Notes under the pieces: model-generated
What the model saw: only the letters and a program-made list of their open reading frames with translations
Databases searched by the model: none
Told to the model about the DNA's origin: nothing
Shown here: one piece after another, positions 9,301 to 19,059 of the stretch
Numbering within the stretch: the stretch's first letter is position 1
Layout: each line of letters starts with the position of its first letter
Position numbers and translations under genes: made by a program
Assembly: GCA_030062745.1 (NCBI GenBank)
Contig: CP099851.1
Span: 5,271,661-5,335,660 of the forward strand
DNA length: 64,000 nucleotides
Reading direction: 5' to 3'
DNA from: Capitulum mitella
Lineage: Eukaryota > Arthropoda > Thecostraca > Pollicipedomorpha > Pollicipedidae

Positions 9301-12099
9301 TAAATTTCTGCTCGGACGACAGACACTGTCTTCTGGAGGTCCTCCCAGAACTTTTGAGAAGCCATTTCCGTCTGGGGACGGAAATGCTTTTCTAATGGAA
9401 AACGCGACGAACAAAATTAAGTAAAACGCTTCCCAGAAACGCTTACTGAACCGTCAAAAACACGTTCGGGTTGCTGCCCTTTACGGGAATTACCTTTTGT
9501 CGTAACCACGGAAAGCATTCGGACATGTTAATTACTTGGGAAAATTAGCAGATGCAGAATGTAAGACCATAGCTCCACGGCCTGGTAATTATTACCAAAC
9601 GCTGTTGTTGATGGTAACTGTTGGTCCAGTGGCCGTGCTCTGGTTGACCTCAGGCCGAAACGGCGTCACCCGCTGGAGGGCTGTTGTTCAGTGACCGTCC
9701 CATGATGACCTCAGGTCGATCTGGTGTCAACTGCTGGAAGACTATTGTCCGGTGACCGCCCTCGGGCCTTCCTGGAGGATTGTTCAGTGGTCGTCCTCTG
9801 GTGACCTTCGGTCGAGCCGGTGTCGGGCTGTTGTTAAGTGATTATCGACCTGTTGTGACCCCAGGTCGAGCCGGTGTCACCTGCTGGAGGGAGCCTGCCT
9901 GTCGTCTCCCCGGTGGCTGTCTCTGCTGGTGGCCGAGATGTTCTACCCGCACCAGACGTTCCCGCTGCCGGCGGCCGCCCCCGCCCAGCGGGCGCCCGTG
10001 GCCGCCCAGCCACCGCCCGCAGAATCGGCCGACCAGCAGCTGCAGGAGAGGGCCGGGCAGCCGGCGGCGGCAGCAGCCGGCCGCGACTACTGCGACGGCA
10101 CCGACGAGCTCGGCTGTTACCAGGTGAGACCGAGGGGACGGACCAGCTCTGTTGCTATCAGGTGAGGCTGAGGGACGGACCAGCTCGGCTGCTGCCAGGT
10201 CAGACTGAGAGACGGACCAGCCGGGCTGCTTCTAGGTGAGGCTAAGGGGCTGGCCAGTGGGGCATAACTTACCCACGCACAGCTTCTCTCGTCTGCTCCT
10301 TCTGCTGTCCCCCGGAGCGGTGGGCTCGTGTGCCCTCCCCTGCTGTCTGCTGAGATCTCGTCTGGCATTCTCTGCTGCCTGGGATGCCATGCCGCCCGCT
10401 TGTTTTTTTTTTCGCTGAGCGGAAATTTCATCTGCTCACGTTTTCTACCTGCTGCTTGGTGATCTCCTCTAGTCTCCTCTGCTGCCCGCCGGTTGGTGAT
10501 TTTCTCTAATCTCCTCTGCTGCCCGCTGGTTGGTGATTTTCTCTAATCTCCTCTGCTGCCCGCTGGTTGGTGATCTCCTCTAATCTCCTCTGCTGCCCGC
10601 TGGTTGGTGATCTCCTCTAATCTCCTCTGCTGCCCGCTGGTTGGTGATTTTCTCTAATCTCCTCTGCTGCCCGCTGGTTGGTGATTTTCTCTAATCTCCT
10701 CTGCTGCCCGCTGGTTGGCGATTTTCTCTAATCTCCTCTGCTGCCCGCTGGTTGGTGATCTCTAATCTCCTCTGCTGCCCGCTGGTTGGTGATTTTCTCT
10801 AATCTCCTCTGCTGCCTGCTGGTTGGTGATCTCCTCTAATCTCCTCTGCTGCCCGCTGGTTGGCGATCTCCTCTAATCTCCTCTGCTGCCTGCCGATTGG
10901 TGATTTCCTCTTGCCTGCTCTGCTGCCCTCCGAGCAGTGGCCTCATCTGCGGCCGGCTGGGTACCCGCGAGCTCGTTGTTTTTGTTCTGCCGCCAAAACT
11001 GCCGGCCGGACGGGTTTTAATCAGCCGACCACTCGGCCCCGTCTGTGTATTTGTCCGATGGCCAGATGGTCGAGCCTCTGGTCGCTGCGGAAACGCCAGC
11101 GGCCTGGCCTGATAGATGCCGCTTCGGACGAGCAAAGTTCGGCGATAAGGCTGACAAAGAACGGAGCGCTCGGCCTCATGTAGTTTGACTCATTGTGCTA
11201 TTTGTTTTAACCAATGGGTGCCTTACTTAATGTGCCGCGTTCTCGACTGGCTGAGGTGATGTATTTTGGTTGCTTTGCCAGACATCTGGCTTTACTTATG
11301 AACATTCTGATCTCGTTTTGGCAGGCTTATTAGTTATACTCGTAACTAGTGTTACCGAACTACAAGCCAGCGGTCTGGCAATGTTGCTTATGACGCTGCG
11401 CTGGACCATGAAAGGGACCATCCTAGCTGTCATATGTTTTTAGTTTTTTTTTTTAATTTAGAAACAACACGAGAAATATTTAACCATATCATTTGACCTA
11501 GCACTCCCTCATAAGGGCCTGGAATGACCAATTTGATATCGAATTGGCAAAATTTGACAACCGCCTGCCGCGTTCTCATTCAAAACTCATGTTTTCCTAG
11601 CTATTAAACATAGTGGTGCTAATATCAATAAGCTTTCACTACTTTTTAATGGTTATGTATGATAACAGTATGACTTTGAGTTCATGTTCATTCAGTCATC
11701 TGGGTAGTCTAACAACTGCGTCATAACGTGGCCATGTTCATCTGTATTGATCTATAAGGCATGTCCCTGCCGAAGCTGCGCACTCAAAGTGAGGTGCCTT
11801 GGGATGCGAGGACCCCTCCCCCTTCTTTAGAGGCTGGACGTTTACCCTTTGCCTATACTAAAAGGAAGACAGTTCCTTTGATCGCTAGGCTAGGTTAGGC
11901 CCGCCCTCTGCCCTTGGCAAAGTTCCTGGTGCGTCGCTGCCCTACAGTACCCTACTGTGACGGTGTATCCCGCGCGTGCCGACAGGTCCGTCTCTACTAC
12001 GACTGGTTCCTGGTCCCCGGCAGCTGTAAGTGCTGGAAACAGGACGTGTTCGCCCAGTACCGGGCCGGACCACGCGCGCCCAAGAGCGTGGCCCTCTGA
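3230..12099 (+). CDS. spz3: Spatzle 3-like cytokine, 3' four exons (join 3230..3370, 6466..6705, 9865..10123, 11986..12099)
   Basis: Secreted cystine-knot cytokine of the Spatzle (arthropod neurotrophin-like) family, whose members act as Toll-receptor ligands. The four exons give 250 visible residues and every junction is phase-compatible (2-2, 2-2, 0-0). Order: a propeptide part with an R-G-K-R furin-type site (bases 3261-3272), then C-D-T-N-W-G-V-F-C, an acidic Ser-rich linker, then the knot beginning PCPSVVDYVTPVFARNYEG. Other motifs are WRYVVQIP, TQTIEVTSC, RCH, CLSSPRW, YCDG, GCYQ, RLYYDWFLVPGSCKCW. I recognise these as the Spz3 pattern, in particular VAE-FYP and LYYDWFL-PGSCKCW. A Pro/Ala/Gln-rich stretch of about 45 residues separates the middle cysteines. 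A start codon and signal peptide are not seen, so at least one upstream exon is missing. Exons are GC-rich and introns are not. Confidence in the family is high; the 3230 exon is the least certain part. Confidence 0.88.
3371..6465 (+). other. spz3 intron with 42/84-bp tandem repeat and CpG-rich block
   Basis: Gene-free intron. At 3959-4128 a ~42-bp unit (cagacccggtcaggctgga plus cagggtcgggg) occurs four times as two 84-bp dimers. It runs directly into a very CpG-dense block (about 4130-4545) with no reading frame I can assign; it may be an internal promoter or alternative first exon. The rest is unremarkable. Confidence 0.6.
6466..6705 (+). CDS. spz3: spz3 exon (first half of cystine knot)
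   Basis: Acceptor tctacag ends at 6465 and donor gtaagt starts at 6706. After a split Val codon it encodes FCALFKGWSG, a Ser/Asp/Glu-rich linker, then the N-terminal knot strand with PCPSVVDY, VTPVFARNYEG, WRYVVQIP, EGYF and TQTIEVTSC. The aromatic-rich W-V-I beta strand followed by TQTIEV-C is the Spatzle-family core. It ends with two bases of a Val codon completed at 9865. Confidence 0.92.
6706..9600 (+). other. spz3 intron with two CpG-dense blocks
   Basis: CpG-dense stretches at about 7450-7870 and 8530-9120, including two adjacent copies of a 26-bp gactccgaggtcgactccgg unit near 7680-7733. ORFs here are GC-composition artefacts without splice or family support. Around 8070-8150 is T-rich. 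Confidence 0.6.
9600..9889 (+). repeat. ~60-bp array copying the spz3 acceptor and exon start
   Basis: Units carry tgacctcag followed by gtcgannnggtgtca and ctgctggag. AG positions are near 9653 and 9714, then two degraded copies near 9775 and 9810, and the real acceptor at 9864. The last unit spans intron and exon. Confidence 0.8.
9865..10123 (+). CDS. spz3: spz3 exon (middle of cystine knot, low-complexity insert)
   Basis: Acceptor gaccccag ends at 9864 and donor gtgaga starts at 10124. It encodes S-S-R-C-H-L-L-E-G-A-C-L-S-S-P-R-W, then LSLLVAEMFYPHQTFP, a Pro/Ala/Gln-rich insert, and finally RDYCDGTDELGCYQ at phase 0. RCH, CLSSPRW and YCDG..GCYQ supply four knot cysteines. Both ends lie inside tandem arrays that copy the junction: copies of the acceptor upstream and three copies of the donor downstream. 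Confidence 0.9.
10106..10245 (+). repeat. 37-38-bp array copying the spz3 donor and exon end
   Basis: Units of gacggaccagctcggctg plus tnccag followed by gtgaggctgag. The real donor is at 10124 and copies are at 10162, 10199 and 10236 (spacing 38, 37, 37). Two of the copies read GTGAGG. Confidence 0.88.
10440..10905 (+). repeat. 37-bp minisatellite, ~12 copies
   Basis: Consensus made of tctcctctgctgcccgctgg and ttggtgattttctctaa, with small variants. It lies in the last spz3 intron. Confidence 0.95.
10906..11985 (+). other. distal part of the last spz3 intron
   Basis: No gene and no strong repeat seen. The final ~30 bases are in frame with the last exon and spell Y-C-D-G-V-S-R-A-C-R-Q. Confidence 0.5.
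11986..12099 (+). CDS. spz3: spz3 last exon
   Basis: Acceptor gccgacag ends at 11985; the exon starts at phase 0 and ends at TGA 12097-12099. It encodes 37 residues beginning VRLYYDWFLVPGSCKCW, the family C-terminal strand with the last two knot cysteines, then KQDVFAQYR and a short basic tail. I see no clear AATAAA in the following 1 kb. The reading frame stays open upstream of the acceptor and there spells a second YCDG-like motif (see findings). Confidence 0.92.
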   Translation, partial: VRLYYDWFLVPGSCKCWKQDVFAQYRAGPRAPKSVAL

Positions 12100-13005
12100 C
12101 CGGCGCCGAGCCCGCGCCACGGACAGCGACACGGACTGCCGTCAGCAGCACGGAGACAGGGGAACGACAGGGACGGGACGGAATGGGAGCTGCCTCCGGC
12201 CGTTCAGGGCGGACAGATGGCGTCTGAAACCGAAGTGCGAACCGAACCGAACTGAGGTGCGGCTGGAAGTGCGCTTTCAGCACCATTTTCGACGAGGCCG
12301 AGTTGCTGGCGCTGGAAACCGGTAGTCTCGACGACCTGATGTACTGAGTGCGGTGACGGTGGGCGTTTGTGTAAAGTGGCATGCGCTGTAATCGCTATGC
12401 GATCGTCTATGCCGCATCGCTTCACTGCCCTGTCCTTTCGTCCTCGCGAAAACCACCTGGTCCAGTGAACGGTTTTGCGATGAGAACTGACAGAGAGAAA
12501 TCTACGCCGGTTTGTTGACATGTACGTCGCGTCAGGTCGGATGTTGTGGAAATGAAGCACCGTGTCGTGCACCATGGGGAATTGTTTTGTTAAAACATAG
12601 CAGTTACAGGCATGTTTGCGTTGGGCTTGCAGTAATAGGTGTTGTGTTTTGTTAGTTCATGCTGCCAATGAATGTAGGATTTTTGTTTGTGTTTAATGAA
12701 CCCTACTTTGGGTAGCAGCTTTGGTGTTTTCAGACGTTCGTTGGTTATGTACAGAATCATTTTCCCTGTATTTTACTTCGAGTAGTCTGAAATTACATCC
12801 ACTTTGACAAATGTCCTGGGATATTGTATGGTGAAATGAAATATCATATTACAAAATTTGTTTGGGTAAAAAAATACAATAAGGTCAAAATATTTGGTAT
12901 TGAGACTTTATTATTATATCAATATCAGCACCGACTACAGACAAAATAGGCAGAGAACGAAATAGATCTTCACATAACGCTGTAAGCACTTTACGATATT
13001 ACATA

Positions 13006-13041
13006 GAATAAGTAAGAACGATACTCATTCTTACTTATTCT
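13006..13041. repeat. perfect 14-bp inverted repeat (hairpin)
   Basis: Arms agaataagtaagaa (13006-13019) and ttcttacttattct (13028-13041) with an 8-base loop. Confidence 0.9.
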
Positions 13042-13502
13042 CATGTATGGATATCACTCACGGTGTTACTGACCTCCGCACGTGGGTCCTTCCTTGTGTC
13101 AAGGTCATATCAGGCCAGCTTTGTGAACTTGGGTCCTTTATCTTTTTTGCCTTCCATTGACCTTGGAAAGGTCAGCAAGTGTTTGGAGACGCCGATTTAC
13201 AAAACAAGGTGTTTGGGCCTATCAAAAGCACTCTGTGGGTTAAATTCCTTGAAATCCAATGGAAGCCAGAATCCATTGGGATGACCTTTTTGAAGTCTCC
13301 TTTGAGCTCACTGTCTGACTAAAAATCGTCAAACCTGGTATCATCTCATAGTTAAAGGACCAAGCTGCAAGTGTGATTTCATTTCATTGCTTTAGCAAGT
13401 CAAAGGTGGGAATGGCTCTGTAGTCATACCCCCTGACCTGTTGAAGGCGTCCAAATGGCAAATACCAATGAGGGCCAATTAGTTTGGCCCAAGGCATCAG
13501 AA

Positions 13503-13835
13503 ATTGTATTTTAAACATTGTGTCAAAGCTGGAATCGTGACAATGTTTTGCTGACGTCGTTTAATATGTAATCTCTACTGAGGAGAAGACTCAACGCCTC
13601 ACACCCCGGCGAGGCCCCAAGAGAAAAAAAGGGCGGGGAGTACACGTACAAAAGAAGAAGAAAAAAAAAGGAAAAAAAAAAAAAAAAAAAAAAAAAAAAA
13701 CAAAAAAGCGCTCAGTATCAGAGGAGGGAGGGGGGCCCCTCCCTTTTGCAAAAAAGGGCAAATATGTGTGGAAGAAATGGGGGGAAAAATAAATGGTTCC
13801 CAATTAAAAAAACCCCCAAAAATTGAGAAGAAAAA

Positions 13836-13874
<39 letters not shown>

Positions 13875-13910
13875 TTTTTTTATTTTTTTTTTAAAAAATA
13901 AAAAAAAAAA

Positions 13911-13962
<52 letters not shown>

Positions 13963-14250
13963 GAGGTTATACAAACATAAATGGATAGCAGGATGCTGGG
14001 GTAAGACGGACCACTTGTGGTCCATCTTCCCTTTTTTTGTGCTGATTTTGACTCGTCCCCCTTTAAGAGCAGCACCACAAATTTCTTGAATTTAAATCCA
14101 GCGTTGACGTATCGAAAGAGGAAAGAATCACATGAGTGAAAATGGAGGCTGGTAGTGAGAAATACAATGGGCAATTAGTTGCCATGAATTGTTTTTAAAC
14201 ATTGTGTCAAGGCTGGAATCGTGGCAATGTTTTGCTGAAGTCGTTTAATG
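13503..14250 (+). repeat. direct repeats flanking the low-complexity block
   Basis: The block with ttaaacattgtgtcaa, gctggaatcgtg, caatgttttgctga and gtcgtttaat occurs at about 13512-13567 and 14197-14250, same orientation, ~685 bp apart. Confidence 0.8.
13630..13965. repeat. poly-A/poly-T low-complexity block
   Basis: Long alternating runs of A and T, some over 20 bases, with scattered G/C. It looks like a simple-sequence region poorly resolved by the assembly. Confidence 0.9.
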
Positions 14251-14924
14251 TAATTTATAAACTACATCTCCAGTTGGCGGCATTGCGTCAGGTTTTGGCC
14301 ATTGCGTCATTGCGTCATACACCAGGCCAGAGCAAATGATCCGACCTCGCAAGATGATTACCATGAAGGCCAGAACTAGATACTAGTGTTAACCCGCCAC
14401 TGACTGGGCGGGACATTTAACCCTTCTGCGCCCACCCTCGAGGACAAATTTCTTAAATATCGCCCAAAGAAATAAACGCAGCGTCTCGAAACTTTTTGTG
14501 CCTTTCTTACATGAACTATGCAGAGGCTGACAAAAAAAAAAACGTAAAAATGGAAGCAAGATCATCCTAGGTCATATCTAAATGACGTCATAAAGACCAC
14601 CATGTTTCGCGATTTGACGTTCGATCCCACTTCGCCTTCGTAATGTTAGTGCCTTTTACATTGCATAGTGACAGGAACTTGCAATCAGCATGACCTAGAG
14701 AATTCAATATAGAGCGCCAATGACCTCATGCTAGATCATCCCAGGTCAGATGTGCATTTTGCACTTTCCGGGTTCAGTGAGAATACATTTTACCAACGGA
14801 ACTGACCAAACTGATTTCCGGGTACGACCGTCTAGATTATCGCATTTTCTTGCACGATATTGCCCATACATAGAACTTGTGTTTGATGTCCCAAGATCGC
14901 ACGGTTCGGCGCTAACCATTTCAG

Positions 14925-15045
14925 TTTGAGTCAGCGAAATCGAGCTACGGCTTCTAGAGACAGACTGGGTTGTCTTAAGTGCCACCCCCAGTCAATGGAA
15001 GTTGGCGAAATACCCCAGTCAATGCCCGGGTTAAAAGGAACGATA
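14925..15045 (+). repeat. dispersed repeat, copy A
   Basis: Shares ggcgaaataccccagtcaat, tctagagacagac and ggttgtc with the reverse complement of 24240-24372. Two copies are seen in this window. Confidence 0.55.
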
Positions 15046-15689
15046 TTCGTTCCAAATCTGCTGTGGTTTTTGGAGCGTGGACAACAGCGTTTGATCAATA
15101 TGACCACAGACGTCCGACTCAGAATTATGGGAATATTTGTCAGACAGATGGTTTGCCGAAACACCAAAAGAATGAGGAAGAGCGGAAAGCTACTCGTAAC
15201 CCACCACTGACTGTGGTATCTATCACAATGGTGTGACGCCATTACCTGAGGGAACAAAAACTACTCCCTCCAGGATCTAAGAGAAAGGTTTCAGAGATTT
15301 AAAAACCATTACATAGCCCTGCATCGTACAAACTCGGAAAAGAATGGAAATTAAGTTCCGGGCCATAATCAGGCCACCAGTCATGCTCACATTTTGAAAA
15401 TATTGCTTGTTAATGACAGGCTAGCAAGATAAGATGTCGCTTGCCATTTGAAGCCTATGAAAAAAAGTAAATGAAATACTTCAGTTATATTATGCACAAC
15501 AATCCCGGCAATACCTTTTTGCTGTTCAGGTCACGGATCAAGGTTGAATGAGGCCAATATCCTGCAGTGTGTAATCTCAGGAGCTACCAGACCGGTCGGT
15601 GAAATCAGAAAATCCATAGCCCTACGTCACGCAATCGCGAAAAGCTGCTCCACGGCCTTCAAATGGCTGTCACAACTTGCGCTTTGACG

Positions 15690-16470
15690 GAAATTGGCAC
15701 TCACTACCGTCAGACCACAAATTCAAATTCTGCACGACATCCCCAGTTACAGAGGAAAATTTTGCGACCACTGTCTTCTCCCTGTTTCGAAAACCAAAAA
15801 TCACGGAATAGCCTTTGATCGCTCTATCAGGTGGGACTCCCACGTAGTCGCCGTTACCAGGCGCTGCTTGGAAACTCTAAGTGGTCGATCACATCCAAGG
15901 GACTTCCTGCCGTCGTCCGTCATCTCCGCTCTGGTCAATGCTCTGGTTCTCTCGCAGATCCGATATGGAACCTCAATATATGGCAATGGTACGCAAATAC
16001 CCGTCTCGCCTCCAGTAAATGATTAACGCAGTAGTTAAGTTCTTTTCGGCCTGAGAATATTGGATCATGTGTCGGATCTGCTACGGAGACCGGGCTGCCT
16101 CAGCGCGGATAACCTGATCTTGTGCCATAGGCTGTGCCTGGCGCACAATGTTCGATGCCTGGGCGAGCCTGAGGCTCTGGCCACTGAGATCTCATGTGTG
16201 GCGGAGCATCGCGACCGACAGACCAGGCAGGATGGCAATCTGCATGTCCCGAGATCTCGCACGGAAATAGGTCGGAGGCGTTTTTGCAGTCGTGCGGCGG
16301 GGCAGCTCAGCTCGATGGGACCCGGTCTGCCGCGGCTCCCCATCTCCCTGCTTGGTCGCCACCTGAGACGCCACCCGAGCGGAGAGCCTGGCGTATGCGC
16401 CATCCGACAATGTGCTGTTTTGTCGCGTCTCGTTTCTAGCCGCCGAAATGACTGTGATTGCACGTAATGT
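15690..16470 (+). pseudogene. non-LTR retrotransposon reverse transcriptase relic (3' part of ORF2)
   Basis: Translated fragments in the plus frames resemble the thumb and C-terminal part of jockey/CR1-like RT proteins. 15694-16026 has G-I-A-F-D-R-S-I-R-W-D-S-H-V, TRRC, LPSSVISALVNALVLSQIRY and YGNGTQ. 16060-16467 has DHVSDLLRR, LCLAHNVRCLGEPEALA and NLHVPRSRTE. Stops separate the pieces, the palm with the catalytic Asp pair is missing, and no endonuclease is seen, so it is a dead, 5'-truncated copy. Clade assignment is from memory of the C-terminal pattern only. Confidence 0.7.
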
Positions 16471-16479
16471 ATGCATGTG

Positions 16480-18170
16480 ACGACCAACTACCTCTTGCTT
16501 TGTCTTTTAGACATGAGGCCGTAATAGCCGCGAGCCCATCGCGGATGGCTTCGATAAGCTTCGACAGGCGTCTGGGTCTGAGTCTAAATTGAAAAGTCAC
16601 AAATCATATTCGGCCATGATCGCTTAATATGAGGTCAATATGTTATATACCAATCTTTTATGTCACAAAGACTAGTACTGAACTGCACTGCCTTCCAACT
16701 CATGCGTATAACCAAAGAATATTGAACAAACGAATTCAAGTGGGGTGGCAAAATCGTAAACATCGACAAAATCGTAACAAAGACGGCCTTAAAAGACCGT
16801 GCCAAAAATCATATCCTTGTATGTGCGAAATTGATGTAAAAAGGCACTGAAAGCTCGATATCGCTCCCTGTGTTCGTTTTTTCGGTTATCTCGAAAATTG
16901 GCCGGAGTCATCATTTGTTTCCTCAGCCAATGAAGGGTCAAATGCTCCAATGAATGCAAATCCAAAATACTTGTACTTCTTCCTCCTAATAAAACTGCAT
17001 TTTTCGGCACCTACCGTATTTCCCAGCAAACAGGAAACGCCTGTCCATCCTTTGAAAGGTATCATGTGAATAGATGATGGTCCTTACTGTTGTTCACTCT
17101 GAAAAAAGCACTGATGCATCTGCCATTTTTACTGCCGTGGGTAGCAGTTCTATTTCATAAGGCGCCATATTGCACTAATGCCTATATGGGGATTGGCACC
17201 ACACCATCACCACCGCCTTTTTACGAACACTTTGTCGCCCGTAGCTGCGTCAAAGCCATACAGTGATGTAATATTCCGACGGGCAAAGAGGCCTTTTCAG
17301 CGTTCATCAGGCATTCATCCGACGTCCAGCAGGCCGAGGGAAGGCTGATGGAGTCCTTCCACGCGCGAGTCGGCATCAGTTTCGTCCTCGCGCTCGAGAG
17401 ACGGTGACCGGCGTGCGGCAAACTGGCCACGCGGAACACCCGGCAACGACTTTCATCGACCGGCGGCGTCATTTGGGGAGAAGGGGAGGGGCAGGATCAC
17501 CTCGGGGCGATCGACCGCCGCCAGGCATCGAAGTGGAAGAGACGAGGACCAAATTTGACAGTCAGTTTCGGTGATCGCAGGCAGTGAGGCAGCGCCGGCC
17601 AGCAGGATTCGACTGGCAGGCCCGGAGGCGGGAGTCGGCTGGCAGGACGGGGCCAGGTGGGAGGGAAATGTACGACTGGCGAGCCGGTTTTAGCCAAGAC
17701 AGTGCGCTTTCAGAAGTTGCCTGGGAAGTTTGGCAGCTGCAGCTCGGACGGCAGCTTTTAGCTTGAGTTTCAGCGAGGCACTTTCCAATGCCATCGTTTT
17801 ATTGGTGCCTGAGAACACCTGCACAGCTGCACTGACGAAGGAATTTCCCATCCATTACTAAACCAGCGTTATCCCAGAAGACCAGCTGTGCCCACTCAGA
17901 CCAGCGTCAACGTCTCTTTCGTTAGTGTCTCGCTAGTGAACACAGCAGGTTACGAAAATGATGCAGATGGACTTGTTTGACTTTTCGCGTTCGCCTTGTT
18001 ATCGCGAAAGCTGCAGCGTTGTAATTACAACTAGCGCAGACGTGTCGAGATGGTGCACCGAACAAGAACAGAAATGAAATTGGCAGTGCTCAGTGACACT
18101 GCCATGGTGTCGATGCACAGAGGCAATCAGGGGTTCAGCGTGCCCCAAAGCCAGAGCCGCTTGTCCGCCT
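16480..18170. other. intergenic, nothing recognised
   Basis: No convincing gene or repeat seen; moderate GC with short chance ORFs. Confidence 0.5.
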
Positions 18171-18179
18171 AAAATTTGA

Positions 18180-18588
18180 AATCCGCTGCCCTGGCGGATT
18201 TACAGAGGCGCAATGCGCAGGAATCACCTCGGCCCCGGAGAGGATTGCACCGTCCAGAGCCGGTCGCAGCGTCCGCTACAAGTCCGCCCACTTGGAACCA
18301 ACTACCTCTGAACTCGTCCCTCCCCGCCCCCGCCACCGCCGCCGCCGCCGGGGCCCCGTCGCGATCGATGCGGCCGCGCAGGCGGCCGGCCGACCCGAGG
18401 TCAGGTCGTCTCCGCAGACGGCGCGGCGCCGGCCGTCGCCGCCGACGAGGCCAGTGAGGGCGACGTGTGCGCGGACGGCGGACGGCCGTCGGCGGCGGCG
18501 GACGGCGGTGTCGGCGGCGGCGGGCGTCGCTCCTCCGCCAATCGATGGCGCAGCAGTGCCGGCGCTGCGGCGGCCGCGGCTGAACAGG
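18180..18588 (+). promoter_or_regulatory. CpG-dense block with a good donor: candidate promoter/leader exon
   Basis: About 75% GC with many CpG. It ends at gctgaacag followed by gtgagc (18588), a strong donor on the plus strand. One frame is open for about 70 codons into that donor but would not match the phase of the exon at 25667, so a noncoding 5'UTR exon for the AKAP-like gene is the simplest reading. Transcript data would be needed to confirm. Confidence 0.35.
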
Positions 18589-18589
18589 T

Positions 18590-19040
18590 GAGCTGGAGCC
18601 AGGTGCGGCCGGCCGGCGGCGAGCGGCCGCACCACGGGCACCGCACCAGGCCGAGCGTCCGGGGAGCAGCTGCGGCTGAACCGGCAGCAGGGGAGCAGCG
18701 GAGACTGGGAGAGCAACAGGGGAGCGGTATCGAGGGAAGGTCGCAGCTAGGTGAGCATCGGGAGCAGCCGCGTGGAATTAGCCGGGAGTAGATCACGGGA
18801 GCCGCTGCAGCTCAGGGCGGATCAGGGATGCTGCCGCAGCTCAGTTCTGGTGGGGAGAATAGCCAGGGCTGGTTGAGTGTGAAAAGAGTAACTTGAGCTT
18901 GACGAGATCAGGAGAGCTGTCAAAGCTCAGGGCGGACAGGGAGATTTATCAGGGTTAGCGGAGGATCAGGAAGGCTGGGGCTGGGCAAAATCAGTGGAGC
19001 TGCCAAAGCTGGATAGGACCAGAGGAGCTGCTCTGACTAC
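18590..19040 (+). repeat. degenerate minisatellite after the 18588 donor
   Basis: Imperfect repeats built on ggatcaggggagctgc, cgcagctcagggc and gggagcagc. Units are too diverged for a firm period. Confidence 0.5.
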
Positions 19041-19059
19041 GAGAAGATCTTAGAAGAGT

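Larger units (their letters stand above)
12100..15660. other. intergenic, repeats and low complexity
   Basis: Contains the presumed spz3 3'UTR, a perfect hairpin at 13006-13041, AGGTCA-rich noncoding sequence near 13060-13450 and 14560-14750, an A/T homopolymer block at 13630-13965, and a dispersed repeat at 14925-15045. No gene recognised. Confidence 0.6.

Noticed and set aside
13591-13803. Phe-rich minus-strand ORF
   Set aside because: Translation of a poly-A tract.
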